Made by a program: the position numbers and the translations under genes
Shown here: positions 25,586 through 35,500 of the stretch, in pieces
Numbering within the stretch: the stretch's first letter is position 1
How the letters are laid out: the number at the start of each line of letters is the position of its first letter
Source: Streptomyces albogriseolus
GTDB lineage: Bacteria > Actinomycetota > Actinomycetes > Streptomycetales > Streptomycetaceae
Length of the DNA stretch: 64,000 nt
NCBI GenBank assembly: GCA_014650475.1
Contig: BMVA01000005.1
Coordinates: 1 to 64,000, forward strand
Direction of reading: 5' to 3'
Notes under the pieces: model-generated
The model's database searches: none
The model's input: the letters and a program-made list of their open reading frames with translations, nothing else
What the model was told of the DNA's origin: nothing

Positions 25586-28500
25586 CTACCGCGGTGGCCA
25601 CGGCCACCGGCCGTGGCGCGGACGTTGCGCCGGGGTGACGCTCCGCAGTCCGGCGAGCAGTCGCCGCGATTCCTCCCGCGCGGCCCCGTGCACCTCAGGG
25701 GCCTCCTCGGCGAGCCGCTCGCGCAGGGAGAGCGCCTCTTGCGCCGCGGCGACGGCCTCGTCCGTACGGCCGAGAGCCAGGTACGCGCGGGCGAGCACGT
25801 CGAGGCTGCGGGCCAGGTGGGGTGCCTGTGCCGCGGCGTCTGTGCCGGTGGGCCGGCGCAGGGCGGCGACGGAGCGTTCCAGCGGGTCCAGCGCGTCGGC
25901 CGGACGGCCGGTCAGCACCCGGCAGAGGCCGAGGGTGTACAGGGACCTGGCCGCCGCGGCCGCGTGGGCCGCCGGATCCTCGGTGGCCAGGCGCTGCCAG
26001 AGGGCGGCCGTCTCCTCGGCGGCGGCCAGCGCCTGCGGCCATCGGCGCAGCACCGTCAGGACCACGCAGAGGTTGTTGAGGCAGCGGGCCAGTTCGGCGT
26101 CGTGCGCCGCGGGGTTGGCCCGTGCCAGCCGGCGGAGCATCGCCACCGCTCGCATCGCGGGCTCCAGCCCGTCGGCCGGACTTCCGGCCCGTGCCCGGTT
26201 GATGCCCAGGTTGCCGAGCGCGGTGGCGAGCGGGCGCTCGTGGACCGCAGGGCATTGCTGCCAGAGCCGGCTCCGGATGGCCACGGCCGCCTCGGTCTGC
26301 GCCAGGGCTTCCGCCGGGCGGCCGGTCTCCGCCAGCCACTGGCCCCGGTTGTCCAGTGCCTGGGCCAGCATCGGCTCGAACCCGGCCGGGTTGGCCTCGG
26401 CCAGCCGCCGCAGCACGGCGATCTCCCGCTCGTTCGTGGCCAGGGCCTCATCCCACCTGCCGGCTTCCGCCAGGTCGACGCCGAGGCCGGACAGGGAGCC
26501 TGCGAGACCGCGTTCGTGCGCCGCGGGGTTGCCGCGGGCCAGGCGGGACTGAATGTCGACCGCTTCGCCCGAGGCAGCCAGGGCCTCCGCCCGGCGGCCG
26601 AGCGCGGCAAGGTCGCGAGCGAGGTTGACGAGGATGTCGGCGAGATCGGGTTCGTGGATCTCGGGGTGAACGGCGGCGAGCCGGCGCCGGATGGCCAGGG
26701 ACCGCGCCGTCGCCTCCAGGGCCTCGGTGCGGCGGCCCTCGTCGGCCAGCCACGCGCCGAGGTTGTGCAGAGCAGTCGCGAGGCGGTGGCCGTGCTGCTC
26801 CGGGTCCGCCTCGGCCACCGGACGCAGCAGTTCCACGGCCTCCGCCAGAGCTTGTCCGGCCTCGGCACGACGGCCGGTCTCGGCCAGCCAGAGGCCGAGG
26901 TTGCTGAGTGCTGCCGGCAGACCGGTGCTGTCGGCAGTGGCATCGGCCCAGCTCCGCAGCAGGGACACCGCGCGTTCGCTCGCCACGAGGGCCTCCGCGG
27001 TCCGTCCCGCGTGCCAGAGGTAGTTGCCGAGGCCGCTCAGGGCGTCCGCCAGGTTGGTCTCGAAGGCGGTCCGCACCGTGGCCACGGCCTCCTCCCAGTC
27101 CTCCACCGCCCGTTCCATCGCCGCGACGGCGAGGTCGTACTGACCGGCGTGCGAGTGACGAACAGCGGTCTCGGAGCGGATCAGCGCCCTGAGCACCGGC
27201 CGCTGTGACTCGTCTTCCCATGGCGTCTCGGCGATCAGCCGCTCGCCGAGACGGGCCGTCAGCGCGGCCATCCCCACGTCGAGGTCGACGTGGCGGTGCT
27301 GGGGGAAGCGCCCGGCGATGGCCTGGCCCACCGCGGTGTCCAGCCCGTCGACGCGGGCGAGACCGGCCAGTGCGGCGCTTCCGGCGTCGACCGCGAGCCG
27401 GGGATCCTCGCGCAGCAGCGGCTGCAGGTGTCCGGAGACGACGTGCGGCCACCGTTCGGCAGCGGCGGCCAGGAAAGTGACCGCCCGCGGGGTCCAGGCC
27501 GGGGCGGTGCCGTCGCCGTCACGGCCGAGGAGGGTGCGTACGGCATCCGCCGCCCAGGGCGAGGACGGATGGTCGGCGCGATGCCCCGGGAGGGTGAGCG
27601 CTATGAAGTCCTCGGCGAGGCGGTCGGGGTACAACGGCTCCAGTACGGGCACGCCGGCCTCGGGGCCTGCGCCCTGTGGGGCGGACGCGCCGGGAGCGCC
27701 GTCCGGCGGGTAGCAGACGGCGTGGTCACCGCAGACTTGTCCGGCCGGGCCGATGCCGAGTGAAACGAGTACGGCGGTACCGGCGGAGCGGGGTAACGGG
27801 CCGGTGAGCGCCGCCGCGAAGACGGCCTGGCGCATCACCTCCGGCGCGGTCCGGAACGTGCGCTTCGACGGGTCCAGCTCATGGGTGCCGTCACCGAACA
27901 GCCGGGCCCAGTGGGCGTGCTCGCGGTCCAGCAGATACATCGTCAGGCCCGCCGCATCCCCCTCCGGCGGCGGGCGGCCCACGGCGTGGGCGTCGACGGC
28001 GACCAGCGCGGCCATGTGCAGCGTCAGCGTGAGGCCGAAGTCGGGGTGGTCCAGATGGCCGGGGACCGGGACGGCCGCGGCGCGGTTGTCGAGCCCGTAG
28101 CGGGCTGCGAAGGCGCGGTGCGCCGCGTCGAACATCAGCCGGCGGTCTCCACTCCCCTCGTCCGGCTCCAACGGCCGCAGGTACTGGGTGGAGGTGCCCG
28201 CCTGCTGGTTGGTGAGGGAGGCCCGCAGAGCCGGCCACGCGTCCGCGGTACGGGCGAGCAGCAGCACCCTGGTCCGCACCCCGGACTGGTGCAGGACCGC
28301 GTTGCTCAGCAGCCAGGCCAGGTGGGTGGGAGGCCAGCGGTCGGCGTAGTCGACGATCAGGAGCATCCCGGCCGCCCCGTCCGCACGGAGGTCCTGGCTC
28401 CCGGGTGGCGGCAGCACACTGCCCGGGCCGTGGGTGGCCGTGATCACCTTCCAGCCGGCATCGACGGCCTCGGCGGCGAAGCGGGATGCGAGCCGGGACT

Positions 28501-28837
28501 TGCCCTGCCCGCCCGGACCGTGCAGCCAGCGGGCCGCGAGCCGGGGTCCGTCACGGCACCAGCGGTGCAGATCGGCGAGTTCGTCCTGCCGTCCGGTGAA
28601 CTCGACGACGGCGAAACGGGCGTTGAGCATCCGGCTCGGCAACTCACGGAGGAACTCCGGATCAGTGTCCGCGGGCGGACGCCACTCCTCCAGCACGTAG
28701 AGCGGCAGCCCGTCGCCGAAGACGTGGACGGAGGCGCCCACCACCCCGTACGCGAAGCCGCCGGCAGCCGTGACGTTCTGCTGGACGGACGGTGGGACCG
28801 TGGGCCGCCCGGCCCCGGACCCGCGCTCTTCACCCAC
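25586..28837 (-). CDS. STAND-type P-loop NTPase with C-terminal TPR array
   Basis: The 1083-aa protein has an N-terminal QQNVTAAGGFAYGV motif (residues 19-32), then a P-loop GPGGQGKS (Lys113) and Walker B LLIVDYADRW (Asp163). A helical segment follows, and from about residue 600 to the end comes a long series of TPR-like repeats (for example LSNLGLWLAETGRRAEAGQA, LHNLGAWLADEGRRTEALEA). This is the STAND switch plan: nucleotide-dependent oligomerisation with a repeat sensor. GTG at 28837 overlaps the end of the upstream gene by eight bases. No classical effector domain (TIR, nuclease, protease) is visible, so the effector may be the small partner. A defence or signalling role is inferred. Confidence 0.78.
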   Translation of the reverse strand: MGEERGSGAGRPTVPPSVQQNVTAAGGFAYGVVGASVHVFGDGLPLYVLEEWRPPADTDPEFLRELPSRMLNARFAVVEFTGRQDELADLHRWCRDGPRLAARWLHGPGGQGKSRLASRFAAEAVDAGWKVITATHGPGSVLPPPGSQDLRADGAAGMLLIVDYADRWPPTHLAWLLSNAVLHQSGVRTRVLLLARTADAWPALRASLTNQQAGTSTQYLRPLEPDEGSGDRRLMFDAAHRAFAARYGLDNRAAAVPVPGHLDHPDFGLTLTLHMAALVAVDAHAVGRPPPEGDAAGLTMYLLDREHAHWARLFGDGTHELDPSKRTFRTAPEVMRQAVFAAALTGPLPRSAGTAVLVSLGIGPAGQVCGDHAVCYPPDGAPGASAPQGAGPEAGVPVLEPLYPDRLAEDFIALTLPGHRADHPSSPWAADAVRTLLGRDGDGTAPAWTPRAVTFLAAAAERWPHVVSGHLQPLLREDPRLAVDAGSAALAGLARVDGLDTAVGQAIAGRFPQHRHVDLDVGMAALTARLGERLIAETPWEDESQRPVLRALIRSETAVRHSHAGQYDLAVAAMERAVEDWEEAVATVRTAFETNLADALSGLGNYLWHAGRTAEALVASERAVSLLRSWADATADSTGLPAALSNLGLWLAETGRRAEAGQALAEAVELLRPVAEADPEQHGHRLATALHNLGAWLADEGRRTEALEATARSLAIRRRLAAVHPEIHEPDLADILVNLARDLAALGRRAEALAASGEAVDIQSRLARGNPAAHERGLAGSLSGLGVDLAEAGRWDEALATNEREIAVLRRLAEANPAGFEPMLAQALDNRGQWLAETGRPAEALAQTEAAVAIRSRLWQQCPAVHERPLATALGNLGINRARAGSPADGLEPAMRAVAMLRRLARANPAAHDAELARCLNNLCVVLTVLRRWPQALAAAEETAALWQRLATEDPAAHAAAAARSLYTLGLCRVLTGRPADALDPLERSVAALRRPTGTDAAAQAPHLARSLDVLARAYLALGRTDEAVAAAQEALSLRERLAEEAPEVHGAAREESRRLLAGLRSVTPAQRPRHGRWPWPPR

Positions 28838-29288
28838 GGTCCGCCTGCGCGGCTTCGCCGGCCGCCGGCGTGGCGGGACCCGCGTGGTAGTGGATGTCAC
28901 CGCCCTGGACGCCGAACGCTGTGCCCTGGCCGTGGGCGGTGACCTGCTGCACCCAGCGGGACTCTCCCTGCGGCAGGGCCGGGCGTATCTCGTCCAGCAG
29001 CGCACGCAGTTCGTCTGCGGCGGCCGGGTTCTCGCGAAGGAAGGCGGCCAGTCTGCGGTTCCAGACCGGCACGAGTTCCCGTCGCACTCCGGGACTGTCG
29101 GCCTCGCTCAGGACCAGCTCGGCGTCGGCGTCCAACTGGTGCTCGACGGTCGCCTGCCTGGGTGGCTCACCTCGTCCGAGGAGCCTGGCGGTCCCGGTCC
29201 GCGCCGCTTCCCAGGCATCGGTGGCCATTGCGGCCACCACGGTGGTGGCACCGGACAGAGCGAGGGCGGCAAGGGTCTGGTCGAGCAC
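28830..29288 (-). CDS. Small partner of the STAND NTPase
   Basis: The 152-aa protein has a hydrophobic/amphipathic N-terminus (TLAALALSGATTVVAAMATD, residues 5-24), a helical middle (VWNRRLAAFLRENPAAADEL) and a C-terminal QQVTAHGQGTAFGVQGGDIH motif (about 113-132). The same QQ-VTA-Gly-AYGV type motif opens the NTPase it is coupled to. Small proteins of this plan precede NACHT/TPR proteins in many actinomycetes. GTG at 29288 follows GGAGGAG. It may be the membrane-acting effector or adaptor; that is inference. Confidence 0.65.
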   Translation of the reverse strand: MLDQTLAALALSGATTVVAAMATDAWEAARTGTARLLGRGEPPRQATVEHQLDADAELVLSEADSPGVRRELVPVWNRRLAAFLRENPAAADELRALLDEIRPALPQGESRWVQQVTAHGQGTAFGVQGGDIHYHAGPATPAAGEAAQADRG

Positions 29289-29564
29289 CGGATCTCCTCC
29301 ATGTCGCAGGAACGGACGGCATCGGGCGGCCGGAGCGGGCGCGTCGGGCCCCGGCGGCGCCTGCGGCCGGCCGGCACCGCCCCTCCCACTCCTACGCCTC
29401 GGTCAGTACAACGCCCGGTGGAGCGGAAAGGATCCCCCTGGCCGCGCTCCGCACGCCCTGAACGCCCCTCGGCTCGTCATCCGGGCTCGCGGGGCGGTCC
29501 CCCGCCCGTCAGGGCGGCTGACCGTCGAGGCAGGAGCGACGCGTACGGTGCGAAGAGCGCGGTG

Positions 29565-29960
29565 CTACCGGGCCAACGCAGCCAGTGCCTCCCTCGCGTT
29601 GTGCTCGGCGATGTCCCGCATCTCCGTGCGGTGCGGGAAGCCGCCGTCGAGCAGGCGCAGGGGGCCGGCCACCAGTGAGAGACGCATCGCGAGCAGATGA
29701 AGGTCGAGCCGTGCCGGATCGAGTCCGGGGCGGGACAAGGCTGAGTACGGCTGAGTACTGGTCGCTGAAACGCAGCCGCAAGGAACACGTGCTCCCACTC
29801 GACGTGGAAGAACATCGCGCCTTCGATGTCGATGAGGACGAGGTGTCCGGAGGCATCGACCAAGACGTGGTCGGGCCCGAGTTCGCCGTGGATCAGTCCG
29901 TGCTCCGTGCGCGGAGCCACTCGTGTGGCCAGTTCCTGCAAGCGATCGTGCAATCCCAAG
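29565..29960 (-). pseudogene. Aminoglycoside-phosphotransferase-fold kinase fragment
   Basis: The catalytic loop and metal site survive: GLIHGELGPDHVLVDASGHL then VLIDIEGAMFFHVEWEHVFL. Downstream family sequence moves to another frame (YSALSRPGLDPARLDLHLLA, MRLSLVAGPLRLLDGGF, DIAEHNAREALAAL) and ends at 29565. The N-lobe is absent. At least one or two frameshifts near 29740-29770 and the missing N-terminus make it non-functional. Confidence 0.68.
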
Positions 29961-29991
29961 CTGATGGTCGCCGAGGGCCTGGGCGGCCACG

Positions 29992-30186
29992 GTGCTGCCC
30001 GACTTCAGGGTCATCGGTGATCCCCTGGAACGGCGGGGCACGATCACCGTACGGCCCCTCGCCGGTGACGCGACCGACGTGCTGCTGGTCCTGCAGCGTC
30101 GACACTCCGGTTCCGTCCCGCGGGCCGTCCGCGATCTGCACGGGCTGTTCGTGCGCAACGCCCGTGCGTACCGCGCCGCTTCGTGA
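29992..30186 (+). pseudogene. Possible LysR-type regulator C-terminal remnant
   Basis: The frame reads LPDFRVIGDPLERRGTITVR then PLAGDATDVLLVLQRRH and ends VRDLHGLFVRNARAYRAA at 30186. This resembles the last strand-helix units of a LysR co-inducer domain. No DNA-binding part is present. Confidence 0.38.
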
Positions 30187-30679
30187 AGCGAGCGGCCGAG
30201 GTGGTGCGCACATGCCCCTGTGTGGCTGCCTGGCTCCATGACCGTGCCCATGACCCGCCGCCACGTCGACTACGTGCGTGTCGCCGCGGCGGGTTGTTCC
30301 GCCGTGAGTTGACTCCGTCCTCCGGCCCCGACCAGCCTTGTCCCACGCGTACGCGTCGAGGTGTGCGCGGCGGCCGTAACGGCCGGCGAAGCCGGCCGCC
30401 TCCGGGTGCAGCGGGACCGCCTCGCCCGGGGAGGGATCCCGAACTCCAGGTGTCTCGGGCAGTAACCGCCACCGGAGATGAGCGGCGGACAGCCCACGAG
30501 GACGATATGCGCATTTCAGCCCGGCCTTCAACGACTGAGCATCCTGTCACTCTGCTGATCTTCAGCCCGCTGGAGCGGCGGGTGCCGCGCAGCCGTGGTC
30601 TGCTGGTCATCCGCTGCACGAGCGGTCCCCGGTCGGCAGGGGGTGCCGGCACGTCCCGCCACGCAGTCACACACCTGGC
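30187..30679. other. Gene-poor gap
   Basis: I see no convincing gene, repeat or strong hairpin in these roughly 490 bases. Open frames here are short, lack ribosome-binding sites and have no family-like sequence. They probably represent more eroded DNA between the kinase/LysR scraps and the rhodanese gene. Confidence 0.5.
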
Positions 30680-31096
30680 TCACGGCAGCGCCGGCCCCGC
30701 ACGGTCCTGCGGTGCGCTGACAGGCAGGCCCTCCGCACGCCACGCCTGGAAGCCACCGATCAGATCGGTCGCGCGGTGCAGCCCCAGTTGGTGCAGCGAT
30801 GCGGCCGCCAGGCTCGAGGCATACCCCTCATCGCAGATCACCACGATCCGCTGATCGTGATCCGTGGCCTGCGGGACGCGGTGGGAACCCACCGGGTCCA
30901 GCCGCCACTCCAGCTCGTTGCGTTCGATCATGAGAGCCCCGGGGATCAGCCCGTCGCGCTCGCGCAGTTCGGCGTACCGGATGTCGACCAGCAGCGCCCC
31001 GTCGGCAGCCGCCGCGTACGCCTCCTGCGGGCCGACGCGGTCGAGCCCGGCGCGGACCCGCGCCAGGTGCTCGTCGATGGACAGGCTTCCGCTCAC
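30680..31096 (-). CDS. Rhodanese-like sulfurtransferase
   Basis: The 138-aa protein is a single rhodanese domain: LVDIRYAELRERDGLIPGAL near residues 38-57, the active-site loop VVICDEGYASSLAA with the persulfide Cys near 97, and LIGGFQAWRAEGLPV at the C-terminus. GTG at 31096 overlaps the TGA of the cysteine dioxygenase gene (GTGA), so the two are translationally coupled. The pair suggests handling of cysteine-derived sulfur: thiol oxidation by the dioxygenase, sulfane transfer by the rhodanese. The reading frame extends further upstream but into the dioxygenase gene and is not used. Confidence 0.88.
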   Translation of the reverse strand: MSGSLSIDEHLARVRAGLDRVGPQEAYAAAADGALLVDIRYAELRERDGLIPGALMIERNELEWRLDPVGSHRVPQATDHDQRIVVICDEGYASSLAAASLHQLGLHRATDLIGGFQAWRAEGLPVSAPQDRAGPALP

Positions 31097-31656
31097 TGCC
31101 AGTCCTCCGGCTTCTCGACCTCCTCGAGCCGGAGCACCGAACCGGTCCGGCTGAAGCGGCGCATCAGCGGCAGCGGCGGGTAGTAGGCATGCACGGAGAC
31201 GGCATGCTCGGTGCGTGACTCGTTCAGCACTTCGTGTACGTGGTGGTGGCCGAAGGCCCGGCTCGCGCCGCGTGGCAACGTGCGTCGGCGGTCGACTCCT
31301 CCGACCAGCTCCAGGGATCTCCACCCCTTGGTGGGGAGGCGTACCGCGAGCGCGTTCTCAGTGAGTTCGCCCGTCGCCGTGGTGAAGGCGCCGATCGATT
31401 CACCGTGGTCGTGCCAGCCGGTACCCGTGCCGGGCGGCCAGCCGATGAGCCATGCCTCGCTGCCACCCGGGCCCTCAAAGCGTACCCAGGTACGGCCTTC
31501 GGGGTCGAGTGGGAGCGCGGAGACGAGGTCGGCGTCCGCTGCGGTGCGGCGCACGAATTCGAGAAGCTGGGCAGGGGTGGGGCCCGGGGAGTCGGCGAAC
31601 CTCTGTGTGACAGAGGTGACTTGAACCGGAGCAGAAGTAGTCGTCCTGAGGGACAC
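31093..31656 (-). CDS. Cysteine dioxygenase family protein
   Basis: The 187-aa cupin protein has the iron-binding motif TGWHDHGESIGAFTTATGEL (two His) and a third His in AFGHHHVHEVLN, then SVHAYYPPLPLMRRF. Cysteine dioxygenases convert L-cysteine to cysteine sulfinate with O2 and non-haem iron; this subgroup also includes other thiol dioxygenases. GTG at 31656 is the start, with a weak AGGAC upstream. It is the first gene of a two-gene operon with the rhodanese. No regulator lies beside it. Confidence 0.87.
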   Translation of the reverse strand: MSLRTTTSAPVQVTSVTQRFADSPGPTPAQLLEFVRRTAADADLVSALPLDPEGRTWVRFEGPGGSEAWLIGWPPGTGTGWHDHGESIGAFTTATGELTENALAVRLPTKGWRSLELVGGVDRRRTLPRGASRAFGHHHVHEVLNESRTEHAVSVHAYYPPLPLMRRFSRTGSVLRLEEVEKPEDWQ

Positions 31657-32528
31657 GGGTACCGTCCTGGGTTCGCTGGGTGCGCGCGGGCATCACACAG
31701 AGCGCGGCGCAAGGAGGAAGGCGATTTCAGCAGGACGGACGACACAGGCAGCCCGCGTAGCGGAGGAGGTCCATGTGGACCCTTCGCCATAGGTGCGGTG
31801 CAGTGTCGCTCATGCTCCATGACTACAGCAGGAGGTGCGCCGGGGCAAGTGCCTCTCACAGTGTGGCGGCGGGCGGCTCAAACCGGTTGACGTCCGTGCC
31901 GTCGGGCCGATCACCGCTCCCGGCCCGGTTGCACATCGACCGGCCTGCCCGACCACGCCGACGTGCTGTGCACCAAGCGGCTGCGGCGCTCGAACGGGCT
32001 GCCGCGTAACCGGTCCACCGGCTGAACTGTGAGGTGATGGAGCACTGCACCGTGCAGCACTTCGAGATACTCGGCGCACCGGACCATGACATCGTGGCGG
32101 CCCTCAAGACCCCCGGCGGAGAATCCTTCCCCTTCACCGTCTCACCGCGCCTCGCCGGCTTCCACCGTCTTGAGACATCCCGGACGGATGAACTGCACCC
32201 TTAAGGTCCGTCCGGCGGATCACCGACGGAGCTGGAGCCGGATCGCCGCGGCGGTGACAGCGGAGCTGTATGCCTTGTCGCCGCTGACGTGGTCCGGCCG
32301 GGTCCCAGGTCGTCCGCCCAGCGGCCGGGGGACGCTGATCCGATCCAGGACCTGACTCATGTGCGGGGTGTCGCCCCCTTGAGCCCGGCGTGAGCAGCAG
32401 GGCCACGGCCGACGCCTCGGCGTGCAGCGGAAAGCGCCCCTCGGGCGGCGACGAGAGGCCCATGCCGGCCCCCAGGGCTCCCGGCCGGCCGCGCGGGCGC
32501 GCCGAACGCCCGTGCGGCCGAACGGAGT
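31657..32528. other. Gap with one short coding-like fragment
   Basis: A plus-strand frame at 32037-32204 reads MEHCTVQHFEILGAPDHDIV then AALKTPGGESFPFTVSPRLA and ends TSRTDELHP (55 aa). It has GTGAGGTG before the ATG and plausible codon use, but I recognise no family and it is probably a gene scrap. The rest of this 870-base stretch, including 32205-32528 before the rhamnosidase end, shows no convincing gene. Confidence 0.4.
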
Positions 32529-35500
32529 TCAGACCGCGAACCGGTGTGTGCCGGAGCCGACGCGGAACACCTGGCAGTCGTCCTCATGGCGCAGTGGTAT
32601 TGCGCCTGTGTGCTGGACCCGGTCCGTGGCGGACGCCGGGATCCACACCTGTGCGGTGGTGTTCGCCGGCAGCGAGCATATGAGTTCGAAGCGGCCGTGC
32701 CGGTGCCTCCACCGGGTGGAGATCGGTCCCCGTACGGAGGTGAGTGTCGCCCGTGCCTCGTTGATGCCGCCGCCGGGACGCGGGCGGACGACGACCTCGC
32801 GGTAGCCGGGCCGGCCCGGGGCGATGCCCGCGATGTGGGCGTACATCCACTCGCCCACCGAGCCGTAGGCGTAGTGGTTGAAGGAGTTCATGCCGGGGTC
32901 CTGGAAGGTGCCGTCGGGCCGCAGGGAGTCCCAGCGTTCCCACATCGTCGTCGCGCCGTGGTCGATCTGGTAGCCCCAGCTGGGGAAGGTGCGCTGGGTG
33001 AGCAGCCGGTAGGCGATGTCGGTGTGTCCGGTGTCGGTGAGCACGGGCAGCAGCCGGGGGGTGCCGAGGAAGCCGGTCGACAGGTGCCAGTCGCGGGCCT
33101 CGATGAGGGCCACGAGCCGGGCGGCTGCCGCATCCTTGAGTTCGTCGGGTACGAGGCCCATGGACAGGGCGAGGACGTACGCGGTCTGCGTGTCGCCCTT
33201 CACCCGGCCCGCGGCGTCGATGTAGGCCCGCTGGAAGGCGTCCCGTATCCGCCCGTACAGGTTCTCGTGGGGTGCCGGGTCCCGGCCGAGTTCGTGTGCC
33301 ATCCTCGCGGCGAGGTCCGCGACGTGCGCGAAGTAGGCGGTGGCGATGACGTCCTTCGGGGTCTCGTCGTCGACGTTGAGCCAGTCGCCGAAGCCGTCCG
33401 CCGGCCGCAGCAGGCCGTCGCTGTGCTGCTCCAGGTAACCCAGCCAGGCCACCACGGACTGCCACGCGTCCTTGAGGACCCGCAGGTCCCCGTACGCCTG
33501 GTAGAGGGCCCAGGGGACGGTCACGCCCGCGTCGCCCCAGCCCGCCGCCCCGTCACCGAGGTGTCCGACGTCGGGCGCCACGTGTGTGAAGGAGCCCTCA
33601 GGCGTCTGCGCGTCGCGCAGATCCGTCAGCCACTTCGTCAGGAAGCGCGCCGACTCCATGGTGTACGCGGCGGTGGGGGCGAAGACGTTGATGTCGCCGG
33701 TCCAGCCCAGGCGTTCGTCGCGGGCGGGGGTGTCGGTCGGGACGGAGAGGAAGTTCCCCCGCTGCCCCCAGGTGATGTTGGTGTGCAGCTGGTTCAGCAT
33801 CGGCGAGTTTGTGGCGAAGGTGAGTGTGGCGGGTGCGTCGGTGTGCATCACGCGGCCGGTGACCGTCCGCGTGGTGGGGGTGCCGGGGAAGCCGGTGACC
33901 TCGACGTAGCGGAAGCCGTGGAAGGTGAAGCGGGGCTCGTACGTCTCGGTGCCGCCGCCCTTGAGGATGTAGGTGTCGGTCGCTTTGGCGGTGCGGAGGT
34001 TCGCCGTGTAGAGCGTGCCGTCCGGGTTGAGGACCTCGGCGTGCCGCAGCCGCACTACGGTGCCTGCCGGGCCCTTCACCCGCAGCCGTACGGATCCGAC
34101 CATGTTGCGGCCGAGGTCGAACACGAACACCCCGGGCTCGGGCTCGGTGACACCGGCCGGTGTCAGTTCCTGGGTGACCCGTACCGGGGGGTCGGCCTGG
34201 GCCACGATCTGCGGCGGGAGCGCCTCGTCCGCCTCACCGGCGCGCAGCCAGTCCCCGTCGTCGAAACCCGGTGAGGTCCAGCCAGGAGTCTCCCTGCGGG
34301 CGTCATACCTCTCGCCGTCCAGCAGGTCGGCCGTCACGACCGGGCCCGTCGAGGCGGACCAGCCGGTGTCCGAGGTGACGCGCTGTGTCGTGCCGTCGGC
34401 GTAGTCGACCTCCAGCTGCGCCAGCAGCGCCGGATGCCGGCCGTACTGGTGCGGGCCGAACATGCCGACGTTGCCGGCGTACCAGCCCGGCGCGAGATAC
34501 ACGCCCAGGGCGTTCCCGCCGGAACGCACCAACTGGGTGACGTCATGCGTCTGGTACTGCACCCGTGTGCGGTAGTCCGTCCACCCCGGTGCGAGGTGGT
34601 CACGGCCGACGCGGACACCGTTGAGATGCGCCTCGTACAGGCCGAGCGCGGTGACGTACAGCCGGGCCCGCTCCACCCTCGCCCGCCGCAGCGAGAACTC
34701 ACGGCGCAGCCGGGTCACGGCGTGCAAGGTGGGCGTGACCCTCCCCCACGGGCCCTCACCCCACGGCGCCGCCTGCCGCGCGGCCGCCCATCCGGTGTCG
34801 TCGAAACCGGCACCGCGCCAGTCCCCGTCGGGCTCCTGGTCGGTGACCTTCCAGGCGGCGTCCGTCACGATCCGCCGCTCGCCAAGGGCCGTCCGCACGA
34901 CGAGGACAGCGAGCAGACCGGCGGGACCCTCGGTGGCGTTGACTGCCTCGACCGCGATCACGTTGCCCCCGGACACCACCTGGCCGAGGACGTCCACGAC
35001 GGCGGGTCGCTGCCAGTCCTGGTTGTCCGTGGCCAGGTCGGTGCCGGCCACCTCGCGGCCGTTGACGGACACCGAGTAGGCGTTGTCCGCAGTGATGACG
35101 AGCGTGGCCGAGGTGATCTCCCCGGGCAGGTCCACGGTGCGCCGGAACCAGCGGGTGGCGGCCGGAACACTGCTCGCCGGATCACCCTCCGGGAACCAGA
35201 TCCAGTGACCGCCCTCGAGGGACGGCGCGTCGGTCAGTTCCGCGGGGGCGGAGATCCACCGCGCGGACCACTGCCCGGCGTCCATCAGGCCGGTCTCCCA
35301 CCAGGCCGGCTCGCTCCACCGGGAGACCCGGCCCTCGCCGTCCCAGACCCGCACGGTCCAGAAGTACCGTGTCCTCGGCCGCAGTTCAGGACCTGCGTAG
35401 GGGACGAGGTGCGACTCGTCGGAGGCCACCCTGCCGCTGTCCCAGACATCGGGCCGTGCCAGCGCGGAGGCGGTGGTGGCCACCCGCAACTGGTAGGCGC

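Noticed and set aside
24878-27208. A 776-codon plus-strand open frame
   Set aside because: It is antisense to the TPR region of the STAND gene; the periodic repeats produce a long stop-free complement. Only the 25200-25390 part looks independently coding.
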